64,000 nucleotides of DNA, taken from Polytrichum commune (lineage: Eukaryota > Streptophyta > Polytrichopsida > Polytrichales > Polytrichaceae). How positions within the stretch are numbered: position 1 is the stretch's first letter; each line of letters begins with the position of its first letter. The position numbers and the translations under genes were made by a program. The notes under the pieces are model-generated. The model saw nothing but the letters and a program-made list of their open reading frames with translations, was not told the origin of the DNA and made no database searches. Positions 32,680 to 44,674 of the stretch are shown piece after piece. Location: positions 9,079,001-9,143,000 of the forward strand of contig OX485807.1 of NCBI GenBank assembly GCA_950295325.1. The letters are read 5' to 3'.

Positions 32680-34516
32680 CTAGGCAGTAGCCTTCTTGGA
32701 TTCTGAGGAAGACAGGTCATGTTTGCGTCTCTTCTTGCTGAACACACCCATCACCCCTTTGTGCGTGTCCACCACAGTTCCCAAATTCTTCCCAGTCATA
32801 TCTTGAAATAATCTACATGCCTCCTCGACACGACCCTCCATGTCAAGACCCTTGATCAAGGCTGCATGGGCTATTGCATCAGGCGTCATACCCCTGTCTT
32901 CCATTTCCTGAAATATCAATTGCGCCTCATTCACATTCCCAGCCTTGGAAAGTCCTTCAATTAGACCGTTGTATGTAAAATTATCGGCTACATATCCAAA
33001 ATCCACCATTGCCTTGTACATAGACAGAGCCTCCGCAACTCGTCCACTCCAAACAAGGGACCGTACTGCGCATTTGAAACTAAACGCATTGGGATTGCAT
33101 CCATAAATCTTCATTTGGTTGAATATATTCACAACTCCTTCAGTATACCTTGCTCGAGTATAAGCAAGCATAATAATGTTGAATGTAGATGCATTTAACT
33201 GAATTCCTCCATGATGCATTTCCTGCAAACATATTGCAGACAAGCAGTCCATGGGTGATAAGGAAGACGGCATAGTATGATGAAGGTAACAAGACATCCA
33301 AACAGTACAAGTTACTTCAGAAGATTGATATTTTGTCTCAGTTTCTCATATTCATAAAAAATTAATCATCCTTCTAAGCATCACTTTTCAAACATCGACA
33401 CTTACAGATAAAGGTCGCCAGTAAACACTAAAATGACAATAAAGGGAGATAGTTAATGCAAAGCTTTTAGGGTTACATACTCAATACAAGGCAAATCAAA
33501 AGGAAGCAATCAAAAACTGCAATGATTAAAAAATAAACAAATCACACGTACAGTAATAGCCATATGACCAGGGGCCATCCACAAAAAAGAAAAATTGCTT
33601 TATAACATGTGTACTAAGCCTTAATTTTCCAACACAAGGAAACCAGAAGAGATAAGACAAAACCCTGCAGTAGGAAAAATCAAATGCCAAAAGTTCAGGT
33701 AAATTGAAAAAACACTCTATTTTTCAGAGAAAAAGAAAGTGTAATTGGCAATGACAAGATTTATAAAAAATAAGAGCCAAATACCTGGAGCAGCTGCAAC
33801 TGTACGTCAAACTTTTGGGCAGCTCCCATTACTTCAATAATAGCATGGTAGGTGTAAGTATTGTGGTTATACGAGGGTCGGCGTCCAGCCCAGTGAAAGA
33901 AATCATAAGCGAGGTCCGCATCGTTCACTTGTCGAATCACTTTGTTCACCAATTTGGGGCTCACACGAATCTTTAGCTTCTCTAGTTCATTTATGGTGTC
34001 AACACTCCAATTGTTTCGAATCAAAAGATTGCAGATTTTCTCTACAAGTTGGACCTGCCCCTCACGCCAAGCTTTCTGTCTCGCTTTCCCATCTTCGGTC
34101 GGAGAATTTTCTACGGATATAACAGGATCTGTACAAAGTGGAGCAATTCTGGACATGAAACGGCCACCAGGTTGCGTACACATTTTTGAGAATGCACTAT
34201 CGCAATTTGGTGCCCAAAATGACCCCCCTAACCAATTGAAGCCATTATGCGTGTTACAAGGGTTTAGGCCAGGATTCGAAGTCAAAGAATTGAGAATGAG
34301 CTTCATCACAACGGAGGGGTTTCTACTCGGTGACATATTTATTGCGCAGAGATGGCGCAATGACCTCTTCAACAAAATCATCTTCTGCAAGTAACCATCC
34401 TCACATGGAGACAGAGGTTTTTCGAAATGCCCTCGAATACATGGAAGAGATAAGTAGTTCGAGGAAGCCAGCTGCCCAACGCGACGAAGGGCAGCAGCAG
34501 ATCGTGCCATTCTCAC
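32680..34516 (-). CDS. PPR protein A, P-class, 424 aa, two exons
   Basis: Exons on the minus strand are 34516-33785 (244 codons, ending CAG before GTATTT) and 33222-32680 (acceptor TTTGCAG, 181 codons including the stop). The join is phase 0 and gives a continuous PPR reading. The N-terminus (MRMARSAAALRRVGQL) is Arg/Ala/Ser-rich and lacks acidic residues, typical of mitochondrial or plastid transit peptides. Before the intron comes the pre-PPR phrase DLAYDFFHWAGRRP. Exon 2 holds about four 35-residue motifs: FNIIMLAYTRARYTEG, FKCAVRSLVWSGRVAEA, YNGLIEGLSKAGNVNEA and HAALIKGLDMEGRVEEA. The C-terminus is Lys/Ser-rich, with no E, DYW or SMR domain seen. P-class PPR proteins bind single-stranded organellar RNA and affect its processing, stability or translation. 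The specific target is unknown. A telo-box lies 36 bp upstream of the ATG. Confidence 0.88.
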
Positions 34517-34915
34517 AGAGGTATCATCATACGCCGGAGGGCTTAAACCTTAAACCCTAAACCCTAAATCCTTTCATTTCAAACATTTTACGATGTCAAA
34601 CAGCATGTTCGATTAGAAAGAAATTTGCGACGAATTAACCCTCTGCTACAGCATCGTCTACAACAAGTTTAAGTAGTGACACATTAAACTTCGAGATTGC
34701 TTTCATGAGAGAGCAGGCTTCTTCAATCCTAAAACCCTGGACCTCCGAATGTGCCAAGACAATGAAGCAAGCAGGAAGCCAGAGTTACCATGAACTCATC
34801 GATCACTCCTACATAACATCACATGACAAATTAATCTCAAGTTTCAACATCGGCAGCCTGCCATCCCTGGTACAGAGAGAGCGTGTGATCTCTCTAAACC
34901 CTGATCCCTGTGTAA
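34288..34915. repeat. Inverted segmental duplication, arm 1 (PPR A promoter and 5' coding end)
   Basis: Nearly identical, in inverted orientation, to about 44675-45297. The match covers about 0.2 kb of PPR A coding sequence (up to SVVMKL) and 0.4 kb of upstream DNA including the telo-box. A 94-codon stretch beginning MREQASSILKPWTSECAKTM (34705 onwards) is present in both arms, differing at only a few positions. That ORF may be coding on the opposite strand but is more likely a conserved promoter by-product. Confidence 0.9.
34552..34568 (-). promoter_or_regulatory. Telo-box upstream of PPR A
   Basis: On the minus strand this reads TTTAGGGTTTAGGGTTT, about 36-52 bp before the PPR A ATG. Telo-boxes (AAACCCTAA) are common near transcription starts of plant genes for translation and organelle biogenesis. 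The same motif is retained in the inverted copy at 45016-45032. Confidence 0.65.
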
Positions 34916-35096
34916 CCGGGAGAAGGCTAAATCCCTGTAGTAATGCACAGCTGGCTCGCGCGTGGCCACCGTGGCACGTGGGGCCCCCGCGGCGGTGGCA
35001 ACGCCCAGGACACTGCAGTGCAGGGGTGCTTTTTCACAAAGTTTTTACCCGTCCACGTCCAAAAACCTCGAATTGAAAGGCAAAAAAAATTGCAAC

Positions 35097-35216
35097 CCCT
35101 CCCAAAACCGGTAATTTCAAAACCAACCCATCCATGGAAAGGTTAAAGAAAAAATAACCCGTCCCAAAATCGGTAATTTCTAAACCAACCCGTCCATGAA
35201 AAGGTTAAAGAAAAAA
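35097..35216. repeat. Two-unit tandem repeat of about 60 bp
   Basis: Units around CCCAAAACCGGTAATTTC and CCCAAAATCGGTAATTTC each end in 'GAAAGGTTAAAGAAAAAA' or 'AAAAGGTTAAAGAAAAAA'. A related single unit is seen near 36725-36775 (CCCAAAACCGGTTCATTTTC). Confidence 0.75.
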
Positions 35217-35219
35217 ACA

Positions 35220-37140
35220 AATTGATAAAGACAACCCGAAAGATGTCGGCATGTGATTGGTTGCACTTGAAAACAATAGTATCTTCCTTCAATTATGCTT
35301 TATCTATTTTAGCTGTCACCTGCCCCATTTCGTCCACATAGACTAGTTCAGAGAAACAGACTCAGATCCTTCACAACAGTTTGTTGTCTCCTTCATCCTT
35401 TTCTCTCGGGACTGTATCTGCTTCCGAAGATACCGATCATATCTTCCAATTCTTCTTTCCCTGTCGCGGTTTGAACCGACTGCGGCGATGAGTGCCGTTT
35501 CCTTTCCTCTTTTTTTTTTTCCTAAGTTGCACTTTCTGACATGGTCTTTAAGTTCATCCTTTCCCCTGGTTGTTTCACCTTCAATAAACAAATGGCACTC
35601 CGGTGACTCAAGCGTCACACTAATCAACGATGAGGATTCATGAACTTGAAGCAGCTCCAATAGGACTCATCAACCATGCCAGCTAAGTAAGTTAAGTGAG
35701 TTGAGATCCTAGTGTTTACAATTTAAAAATTCAAGTGAATGCATTCACCCTTGGTGGGGTGTCCTCTGAAGAGTCCAATCTTGTGATGTGGATGTGGGAG
35801 AGTTTGTAGCTGCTCATTGGCAAAATTATTAGATTAAAGTTGTGGCTCGAGGTACTGCTAGGTCTGTCGAATACAACATAGTGTTTTCTGGACGAAATCA
35901 AGTACCCACTCCGCGAAGTTGCGAATGTGGTAGGGAAATTGACAGCAGACTTGGAACATCAATAAGTTTGCTATCAGAATCGTTTTGTCAACTTAGGTCT
36001 GACAGAAGGCGTTGTCAGAAATTGAATTATTTGACATTTGACAAAATTGTTTGAGTGTGTGCAGCTTTGGGAAGAGTCGAAACAGTCATGGCAAGGTGGT
36101 AGAATCTGCAGCCAATGTTGTTGACGCTGCCAGCCTCATACTTCTCTCACAGGTAAGAGTCTTACTCTGATTTCTCCCCTTTAGGTTTACAACTTCACTG
36201 GATTCTTTGGTTGCCACTTCCTGCACGTGATCAAGTGCTTACTGCCATATAATGAACTCATGGCTTTTGTGCATCGATTTCTCCCTCCAACTTTTCTCTT
36301 ACTGTGAAATCCTATTGAGCAGTCCCATTGCATTTGAGTTAACGATATGACTGGAGTATTGCAGTGCGACATGGTTAAATCAGTTACACATTCAAGGTAA
36401 CCAGAGTCATTTGTACATTTCCTGCAATCTTGAACTTCAACAGGTTTTTTCTCAAACTCAACCAGTTCATTTGTAACTAACTCAAACTCAATCTAATTGG
36501 TAGAAGTTGAAGGATATGAAAAAATGTTCTAAATTTTGTGGTTGATGAATTAATGTATGCAGGTGAATCAAGCACTTCAAGATTGATATTTTGATTGGGT
36601 ATTAGTGGTTTGATTGCATTATGCTTATATTCACATGTCATGTATGACATAATGTAATTGATATTTGTACCATTTATTTTTTAAATTAAAAAATGTTATT
36701 TTTAGAATCCATCCAAAGTGAATTTGACACATCCCAAAACCGGTTCATTTTCTAAGAACCCGTCCACTGGAAAAAAAAATTTATGAACATGTCCCTAGAC
36801 ATGTTAGGGACCTTGTGAAAAATCACCACTGTTGCAGTGTCCCGAAGCCAAGTCGTCGGAACATTATCCCCCATGTATTGCCATGCCCACATCATGAGTG
36901 TGGGGCCCACCAATACGTCATCTCTGTGACACAACTCTCTTGGAAAGCGCACTAGGGTTTCGTCGCCCATAGTGTCCTATAGCTCACCATTGTATGCAGA
37001 TCGTTTTGAGCTTCTTGTTGATGCCTTCCCTTCGCGCTTCTTGGTATGTGTCAATATCTTGTCGAGCATCATGTGGGAATCGCGTTGTTTTCACAATGTG
37101 ATTAATTTGGGATTAACACTACCTTATTGTTCAATGAATG
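35220..37140. other. Gene-free stretch
   Basis: Short fragments of the long-TIR family are visible at about 35237-35280 and 36425-36490. ORFs are under 110 codons and lack domains. No RNA gene was recognised. Confidence 0.5.
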
Positions 37141-37599
37141 GGTAGTGCCGGCAGTTAGTTACAAGCTAGCTTGTTGATTTTGAGAATTTCCGAATGAATT
37201 TGGAAAGTTTAGGAAGGGGTTCCGGAAGAAAATGAAGGTTTCCGGAAATGGGCCGATTAGGAAAAAAAATGCCGGCATTTCGGCAAGCTGCCCTAGAGTA
37301 TCCACGGCAAATTGCCGATTGAAATTTTTTTTTCACGGCGGGCAGCCGACCAAATATATAATTTTTAGGTAAGGTTTTCAATACTATGCATAGTTGGAGT
37401 CTTGGAGACTATGCCTTGTTGGCTTGTGGTTTAGGGTTAGAGGGGCTTGTGGTTTAGGGCTCCCATTGCTTCCCGCCACAACTTTGACTCCGTAGTAGTG
37501 AAGGTTTTGTTGTTGGTTTCACAAACAAGCACTTTGGAGGCTTGGACCCTAATTGTGTGAGAGAGTTGTTGTGTGGTCGTAAGCATTGTGAGTTGTTGA

Positions 37600-38000
37600 A
37601 ACATTTGTGAGTTGTGAAATTCTTGAGTTGTGAAACCTGTGAGAACTCTTAGAAAGCTTAGATGAGAAATCTGTGAGAACATGTGCAAACTCTTAGGAGG
37701 AGAAATCTATGAGAACTCTTAGAAACTTGTGAGAACCTAGGAGAAATCATACACTCGAGGCAAAAAGCTTCAGAAAGCTCATAACATGTGCGAACTCTTA
37801 GCTCAGAAAGCTTGAAAGTTGAGGCAGAAAGCTTGGATTCTGTTAGCCGAGGAGAAAGCTTGGATTATGCTTGGATTCTGTTAGATTGGGAAAACTTAGA
37901 TTGGGAGAGCCGAGAAAGCTCTGTGCTGCGAAGTTTGTGAGCGAACTGTATGTTGCGTAGTCTGTGAGCGAACTCTGTGTTGCGAAGTCCCATAACCCTT
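37600..38000. repeat. Degenerate short tandem repeats upstream of the hAT ORF
   Basis: Phrases such as TGTGAGAACTCTTAG, AGAAAGCTTGGATTCTGTTAG and TTGTGAGCGAACT recur many times. The block lies just 5' of the transposase start and may be subterminal repeat or leader sequence of that element. Confidence 0.55.
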
Positions 38001-38179
38001 GGCTTAAACTGAGGAGGCATCCTTAAAGGGAAAAAATTACGGAGAAGGAGAAGGAGAAGGAGCGGGAGCGGCGCGGCGGGGCGACAAGTGGGTTTCGCTT
38101 GTTTTTGTTTCTTTTTTTCTTTTTCTTTTTCATTTCGTTTCTGAAGCAAAATTGTTTCTGTTTGATTTCAGGTTCTATT

Positions 38180-40404
38180 ATGGCTAAGCGGCAGAAGTCG
38201 ATCAGGGACGCCTACTTTGCTAAGAGCCGCGACACTGATTCTTCCACAAGTGAGAACAACATCTCTGTTCAAAGTCCCACTACAAATCGGGCTATATGAA
38301 AGGAGCAATGGGCGACTCGATTCAAGTGGATAGACTACTATGCTTTGGAGGGAAAAATCTTTTGTAAGATTTGTAGAGAGAAAGGTGGCCGCTCTATCTA
38401 TGCCAAAGACGGATCAGAATTTTTTAAAGTCAACGCCTTTACAGACCATTCCCGTTCGAACGAACATCAAAGGCTTGCTTGGGCATCCACAAGCGGAGAG
38501 AAAACCATGGAAAAAGCAATTTTTGTTGGTCAGCGTGCTTGTGATGAAACTCTACAAACCCTCTTCAAAGCCGCCTACTTCACAGGGAAGCAGTCTCTTC
38601 CGTATTCCAAATTTCCTGCTCTCTGTAAATTGCTCATGTCTGTTAATGCTCCTATTACAGCTAGTATATATCAGGATGAAAAAGCTTGCAGTGATTTGAT
38701 ATTTTGCATATCCACAATAATCTAGCAGAAAATAGTTTGTAGGATTCGTAATTCTTCATTTTTTGGCATTATGGTTGATGAATCTACAGACATCAGTGCC
38801 ACTGGACATCTTGTTATGTTTGCAACCATTATAGAGGAGGGTCTGCCCATAATTGTTTTCTTGGGGCTGTTGCAGTTGGATGGTGGTAAAAAAGATACAG
38901 CTTCAATTTTTTATTGTGTCATCTCTCAGTTAAAGTTGTGGGATTTGGATTTATGCAAGTTAGTGGCCTTTGGTAGTGATGGAGCTAGTAGCATGGTGGG
39001 TTCTCAAACCGGCGTTTCAACACGACTCAAAGAGGTTAATCCATTCCTTTTAGCCTGTCATTGTGTCACTCATCGCACAAATCTTGCTACTTTGGATGCT
39101 GCCAAAATACCGGATTGTAAGGTTATATCCACTGAAATAGATATTTTGATAAATTCTATTTCCAGTTTTTTTCATAAATCCAGTAAGCGCAAACATGCAT
39201 TAATAACCTTGCAGGAACAATTGTTTGATTCCAAAAAAACAATGAAGCGTTATCACAAAATTCGTTGGTTAAGTAGGTGGCAGGCAATCAGTTCCCTTTG
39301 TGATTCACTTGAATCTGTCCTCATTTTTTTCCAAGATGTTGATGAAAGTGAAGCTGTTGCAAAGTCTGTTTTGGAAAAATTGGGTCAGTTTAAATATTTT
39401 ATATTTTATATTTTTTGGCTGATATTCTTCACTCGTTGGCTATGTTGTCAAAGGTATTTCAGCTGAAGTTCGTGGATGTTACCACTGTGGGTAATATTGT
39501 GCGTACTGAAGTGGCTCAAATTTGTATGATGTTTATTGTCGATTCTTGTGATTTGAATGTTGATGTCTTTAACGAGTCCACTGGTTTTCATGTTTTGCCT
39601 GATTACGGTCCTCACAGTGGATACTTGAAAATACTGTAATCTGAGGTAAGAGGTTCCATGTTTCACAGTTTCCATATGACACGTTCTAGGCTTGGTACTG
39701 ACTTGGAAGAGGCATTGATGTTCTAGAAAATTTTTGCACAATCTGTTTGTTCTGCCCTTGATGCACGTTTTTGTGACAATGATTTGATTTCTTGTTTTAA
39801 GATTTTGAATCCGACTAATATGCCTTCAGGGCAAATGGGCTTGCAAAATTGGTGTGTTTCAGAATTAGATACTTTGTTGTGCCATTATGGAGTAGACCGC
39901 TCACATGGAAGCTTCAAGCTTCCTCCTCTTGTCGACGAAACCGCATGTAAGCGTGAATTCTTGGCCTTCAAGCTTCAATGCACTACGGAATGGGGGGATA
40001 AGAATTTCAGGGATTTGTGGGGCATGATAACTTGGAATCATGCTTTGCAAGTACGGTACCCCAACCTCCTTATTCTTGCAACGTTAGCTCATATGCAATG
40101 TGTTTCTACTGCGACATGTGAGCATGCTTTCAGTGTGCAAAATTTGATCAAAACCAAAGTTAAAAATAGGTTAGGTAGTAGGAATCTCGATACAATGCTG
40201 CAAATTGCCTTGGAAGGGCCAAATGAGGGGGTGGATGACATAATTTGTGACGCTATCCCACTTTGGAAGAAAGACACAAAGTACCGTTTTTTGTATGCTA
40301 ATCCTTCTTCTTATTTGAATTCTCCTAATACAGTGAGTGTGAGTGATGTGTTTTGTTCGTTTGGTGCAATTGATACTAACGGCAATGGTACGGAAATCTT
40401 GTAA
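38180..40404 (+). pseudogene. Decayed hAT-superfamily transposase
   Basis: Starts MAKRQKSIRDAYF (ATG at 38180). A BED/TTF-like zinc-finger region follows (FCKICREK... to DHSRSNEHQ), then the transposase core (FFGIMVDESTDIS, LVAFGSDGASSMVG, HCVTHRTNLA) and the hAT C-terminal dimerisation block (YPNLLILATLAHMQCVSTAT, CEHAFS). The chain is interrupted by TGA 38297, TAG 38723, a frameshift near 39395, TAA 39637 and TAG 39724, so it cannot make an intact enzyme. The layout resembles the ZNF862/KIAA1586-like branch of hAT. Terminal inverted repeats and an 8-bp target duplication were not identified. Repetitive CCGGAA/ATGCCGG-rich blocks near 37190-37290 and 40640-40830 are similar in inverted sense and could be subterminal regions. 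Confidence 0.88.
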
Positions 40405-40475
40405 CTTTTCAATACTAACTAGCCTCCGGATAATACTTGGACCCTTTTGTGGTGCTTGTATTTTCCGAAGGCTAA

Positions 40476-40528
40476 ATCCTTAGCCCTAAACGGTAGGGGC
40501 TTTGCCAGGTTCAAATCCTGCTAAGGAT
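40476..40528 (+). ncRNA. Compact tRNA-like fold with a pol III B-box
   Basis: A 7-bp stem pairs ATCCTTA (40476-40482) with TAAGGAT (40522-40528). Inside are a 5-bp hairpin (CCCTA-AACGG-TAGGG) and a T-arm-like hairpin CCAGG-TTCAAAT-CCTGC with one mismatch. GGTTCAAATCC fits the B-box consensus. It is only 53 nt and has one arm fewer than a standard tRNA, so it is not a normal tRNA gene. It could be a degenerate tRNA, a SINE remnant or chance. Confidence 0.35.
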
Positions 40529-41621
40529 ACTATTTAGATGACAATAAATGGAGAGTGAATGTCCAAAGTAATAAATCCTAAACACTTCAAGAAAAATTGA
40601 ATTAATGATAATGACACATCCACCACCAAAATTTAAAACTGGCCACACTTTAGACCTTCCGGAAATTGCCTAAACAAAAAAAAAAAATGCCGGCTAATTG
40701 CCTAAACACATTACGAAATGGGGGCTATCAACCGATAAATTTTGCACTATTTAGGCCACTTCCGGGAGACATTTCAAAAATCCGAGCCACCTCAAGAAAC
40801 CTCGGCAATTAGCCGGTTTCTCTACAGAACTCCCCGGACTGTGTTATTGTTATGTGCATTTGTGGTTGGGTTTAGTATTTAAGGTTGAGGGTTAGGTTTT
40901 GGGCACTGTGGAACTTGTGTATGATCTTCCATGTTGCTTTAGAGGTTTTGGGTCTTTCATTCATTCACCTCCATGGCGCGTGGATATAACATGTACCCCA
41001 TATGATGGACAGAGGGCTGCTGGGGGGATCACTAGAGTCAATGTTGATGTGGATTGTGACTTTGGAATAATTCTTGAGAACTAGGATAAGCCCAAACTCG
41101 ATGAATTCGGTCTTCATATCCTTGCCAACATTGAACATTCCGTTCAACATCCTCCAACAGTCGCGTTTGGGTGGAGAGACCTCATTTGGGCGCTGGTATT
41201 TAAGGTTTGTCATGGAAAATATGGGCACAATTCCGTTGTACAATAATATTATATCCCCACGAGTTGTGTACTAGATTTCAATGCGGGAAAGAATGAACAC
41301 AATGTTTGTATCAAGAAACAAAAGAGAACCATAAACGACCCTATCACACCAAAGAAGGTCCACGGACTATTATGGATTTTACACGGTAAGTTCTCCATCT
41401 TTATTTCAAGCAATCAACGTTAGTTTCTGCACTCTTGTCTCACTCTCATAGATGTTATGTTTGTATGCAGGTGACATTGTGAGTATGGTTCTGAGAATCA
41501 TTCTCACATAATCAAAGACATTATTTTTTATCTCCTGCCCAGAGCTCGGAATTTTTTTTACCATTGCAAAAATCACTACAACGATCAATAATGTCTCTCT
41601 AGGGAATTTCCCGGCAAAAAA

Positions 41622-42250
41622 ATGTACGCTTCAGGAAAGAGGAAACCTCCTAGGGAATTCAAAACTAAGGCCATTGCAAAGTTTCCCATGACACTTAATC
41701 TCAATGCAAAACCTTATATTGAAGAAGAATTGCCAATTAGACCAGGACAAAGAAAGACCGGACCTTGTAAGAAACATGCCGTGGTTGTTGACGAAGGTTA
41801 TTGTACATGAGCTTCATGTTCTACTACAGGAGCTCCTCATCCTCCCATTGAAGCCCATTCCAAACCAATTAAAAAAAATCCTCGCAAGACAAAGGACGTG
41901 GTTGTACTTGACAAGCAATGTTCCGAAGTCGATCATGGTGACATTGGTTATCTTCCTCCAATACCGAATAGTGGTGGTCACGAAGTTTCTACGAAACCTA
42001 TCCGAAAAATGATCCCAAGGAAAAAGAAATTGGAAATTCGACATGACACCTAATGTCATGAGACCCCGCTTTGTCAAAGTATTTCTTCTCTTCCACAAAA
42101 TAACGAGGATGGTTACGAGGTGCATGTGAAGCCCATATGCAAGAGAGCGCCAAAGAACAAGAACGTTGGAGTTACATTTGATAGCTAGTATCACGAGACC
42201 ACACATTATAGCTCTGCCTTTTATGATAGAGTTATTGACGTCCCCGGGAG
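41622..42250 (+). pseudogene. Decayed ORF with repeated KPI-basic units
   Basis: One frame (start position a multiple of 3) carries a recurring phrase of roughly 43-45 codons: SKPIKKNPRKTKDVVV, TKPIRKMIPRKKKLEI and VKPICKRAPKNKNVGV, with an earlier weak unit LPIRPGQRKTGPCKKHAVVV. The frame is broken by TGA 41808, a TAA near 42050 and a TAG near 42187, each falling 6-10 codons after a basic block. The translated units are Lys/Arg-rich with intervening Pro/Ser/His-rich spacers. I do not recognise the family. Another ORF (42484-42858, 124 codons) follows with no recognisable domain. Confidence 0.45.
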
Positions 42251-42483
42251 GCCCCTGCTACTCAAACTTCTTCCCAAAGTAATCCGCCAAAAAACCCCTT
42301 GGAAAAATATAGGAAAATGCATGTCTCTTAAGTGTGACAGATGCATAGTCAACCCTCAGTGACAATACTACAAATTCGTGTAGGTTTACTTACGTCCCGA
42401 AGAAGAAGAAACTTCAAGATCTCAACAAACTTGCAACCGCTCTAAAATCCCCCCAAAAGGCTTCAATTTAGTGAAAGACATTT

Positions 42484-42858
42484 GTGGCAAAAGTTATTCA
42501 TAAAGCCAATGTCAGCAAAGAGAGGGATTCCATATTCCAAGGTTTAGGATCCATTCTCAATGTGTTCAGCAACTCTGCACAAGGTGACGTTGTTTTTATT
42601 GGCGTGGACCATATTACATTAGATGTAGTTAGTAATGCGTTACGAAATAGGGCCAATGGTAGCATTGTTTTGGCAATCAAGTCAGACGACCCCAATATTT
42701 CAACATTTCATGCTTGCTACCCTAGTGTTTTGGAGACCGTGAACAAACATGCATTCTTCATAGCTGAGTTGGACTACATTCGCCGCAATGACCCTAATAA
42801 CTCTAGTAGTGTTGCTTCAGATTGTTGTGTGCTCGATTGTGTCAACTCCACAATCTGA
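42484..42858 (+). CDS. Hypothetical ORF, 124 codons
   Basis: ATG-started ORF reading MAKVIHKANVSKERDSIFQG at its start. It contains FIGVDHITLDVVSNALRN and a Cys-rich end (SDCCVLDCV). No known family was recognised. It follows the decayed repeat-type ORF and may be part of the same relic. Coding status is uncertain. Confidence 0.25.
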   Translation: MAKVIHKANVSKERDSIFQGLGSILNVFSNSAQGDVVFIGVDHITLDVVSNALRNRANGSIVLAIKSDDPNISTFHACYPSVLETVNKHAFFIAELDYIRRNDPNNSSSVASDCCVLDCVNSTI

Positions 42859-43133
42859 GCGGAGTCCTCTACAGTGGGCAACAAAAATGCTATACAACAT
42901 GACACTGCAACGGAGGTCACATTAATTATGCAATCGTGCATTTTGTGTGATAGTCGAGTATGACATTTTCGTATCAAAAAATGTCACTCCAAATTTCAGG
43001 GCTAATTTGAAAAGACTCGTTGTGGAAGTCTGCATGTTGTGTGGACTCCAAACCTCGTCTTTGGAATCAGGGGAGAGGGGTTTTGGGCTCAAATGATGTC
43101 AATCGTAATCATCATAGACATCTTAAAGGGGAG

Positions 43134-43313
43134 TTGTTGGAGGTAAATACTTGAGAATGAGTAGGTCTTCCTAAGTTTAAGTTTTTCTCTAAACCTTAGG
43201 GCCTCCTTTTGTACATCTACCTTTATTTTATAAAAGTTGATTGCATTTTTAGATGTACTCGTTAGAAAAGAAATTATACCTCTTCTTTATGTATACAATT
43301 TATGCAAATGCCT
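43134..43313 (+). mobile_element. Possible solo or 3' LTR
   Basis: The purine tract AAAGGGGAGT is directly followed by TGTTGGAGGTAAATAC and the segment ends near AAATGCCTCA, giving TG...CA ends. This is the usual arrangement of polypurine tract and LTR start. No matching 5' copy was found upstream in 41.2-42.5 kb, so it is tentative. Confidence 0.3.
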
Positions 43314-43379
43314 CAAAAAAATGAAAAAAAAATGAAAAAAAAATCAATTTGGAGTCTGGATCCAATTTTCAAACCAAAA

Positions 43380-44130
43380 GTAAGGTCCATTTTAGGGACC
43401 TTTTGGACCCCAAGTTTGCTGGACTCAGACCCTAACATGGGATTGCCATCAATTAGACTGTACCATTAGGGTTTGGGTCTAACAAATATGGGATCTAAAA
43501 TACCTCTTTATGGACCTTACCTTGGGATTTAAGATTGCATCCAAGCTTGAAGAGTGGTTTCTCACACTAAAATAAGTATTTCCTTGAGTTGGGACCACTG
43601 AGATGTGGGCACGATAGTAATGCCACATCAATACCATATCATTCTTACACCTTGGACCCATACCCTAGTGTAAACTCCTTGCATCCAAAAAATTCTCTCA
43701 ACCAATAAGATCACTTGATTTTGGAGTTTCTTTGGTCTTGGACCCTAGTGAAAATCCACCCTAAGTTTTCCAACACATGTGGCATGTGAGGGTGGGGTTT
43801 GGGTCAAGATACTTTAGGGTTCATGATAAGAAAGTCCAAAATTTGAGAAATCATATTGATCGAGGGTAAAAAAATTTGGACCCAAGGAATTTACACTAAA
43901 CTTTGGTTCACAAGTGTAAAGTATGAGAAAATGAAGTGGTGGTAATATAGCAACACTACCCTGCCAAATCTTGGTGATCTCAACTCAAGAAAATAGGTAC
44001 TCCACCTAACTTTCCGAAATTGAATTTCAAGCTTGGGTGGGCCAATCTTAAATTTAAAAGCAAGGTTTGTTTTTGGACCCTTGGCAAGTTTATTGGACCC
44101 AAACCCTAATATAATCCCACCCTAACTTCA
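43380..44130. repeat. Palindromic member of dispersed repeat family B
   Basis: The two halves (about 43490-43740 and 43840-44110) are inverted relatives and both resemble 14700-15010. Landmarks are 'TTGGACCC...CCTAGTGTAAA' on one side and TTGGACCCAAGGAATTTACA on the other. Non-coding. Confidence 0.6.
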
Positions 44131-44674
44131 ACTCTAAATGACGACCTAATATTGTTTTTAACCCCTAATACCTTATGTTGTAGGGTAAGGTGACGAAGGA
44201 CCTTTAGTTAGGTTCACACTTGAGCCAAAACTAAGTCATATTCAAGGTAACTTGGCTCACAACATGTAACTTAACTACAAATATGTCTATAATATGTTCA
44301 CTATGTAGCTGAAGAAACGTGTGGGTTAGATAACCAGTAAGTGGAGAGTGGAAGACTCACCACTCCCATGGCTCGTCATCCACGTACTTGAACAGGTAAT
44401 CGGACATAACCAATCAACTCATGGACATAATATGAGGAATATGGATGATATCACACCAACATGTGACAAGTTCTCACGACTCTTCTGCTCTTGGACGAGT
44501 GAACGATTAATCAGTTATGACCCATTTAATCTATTTCCTTGCATTGAATCATTAGGGGTGGTTATTAGGTTTCAAAGTGTTAAAACCTGGGTTTTTGCTT
44601 AACTCTAAGTTACACTCCGAAAGTTCTGGGCACCGGTAGTTTCAGCTCTTTTTTCTTGCTGCCTTCAGTCACGG

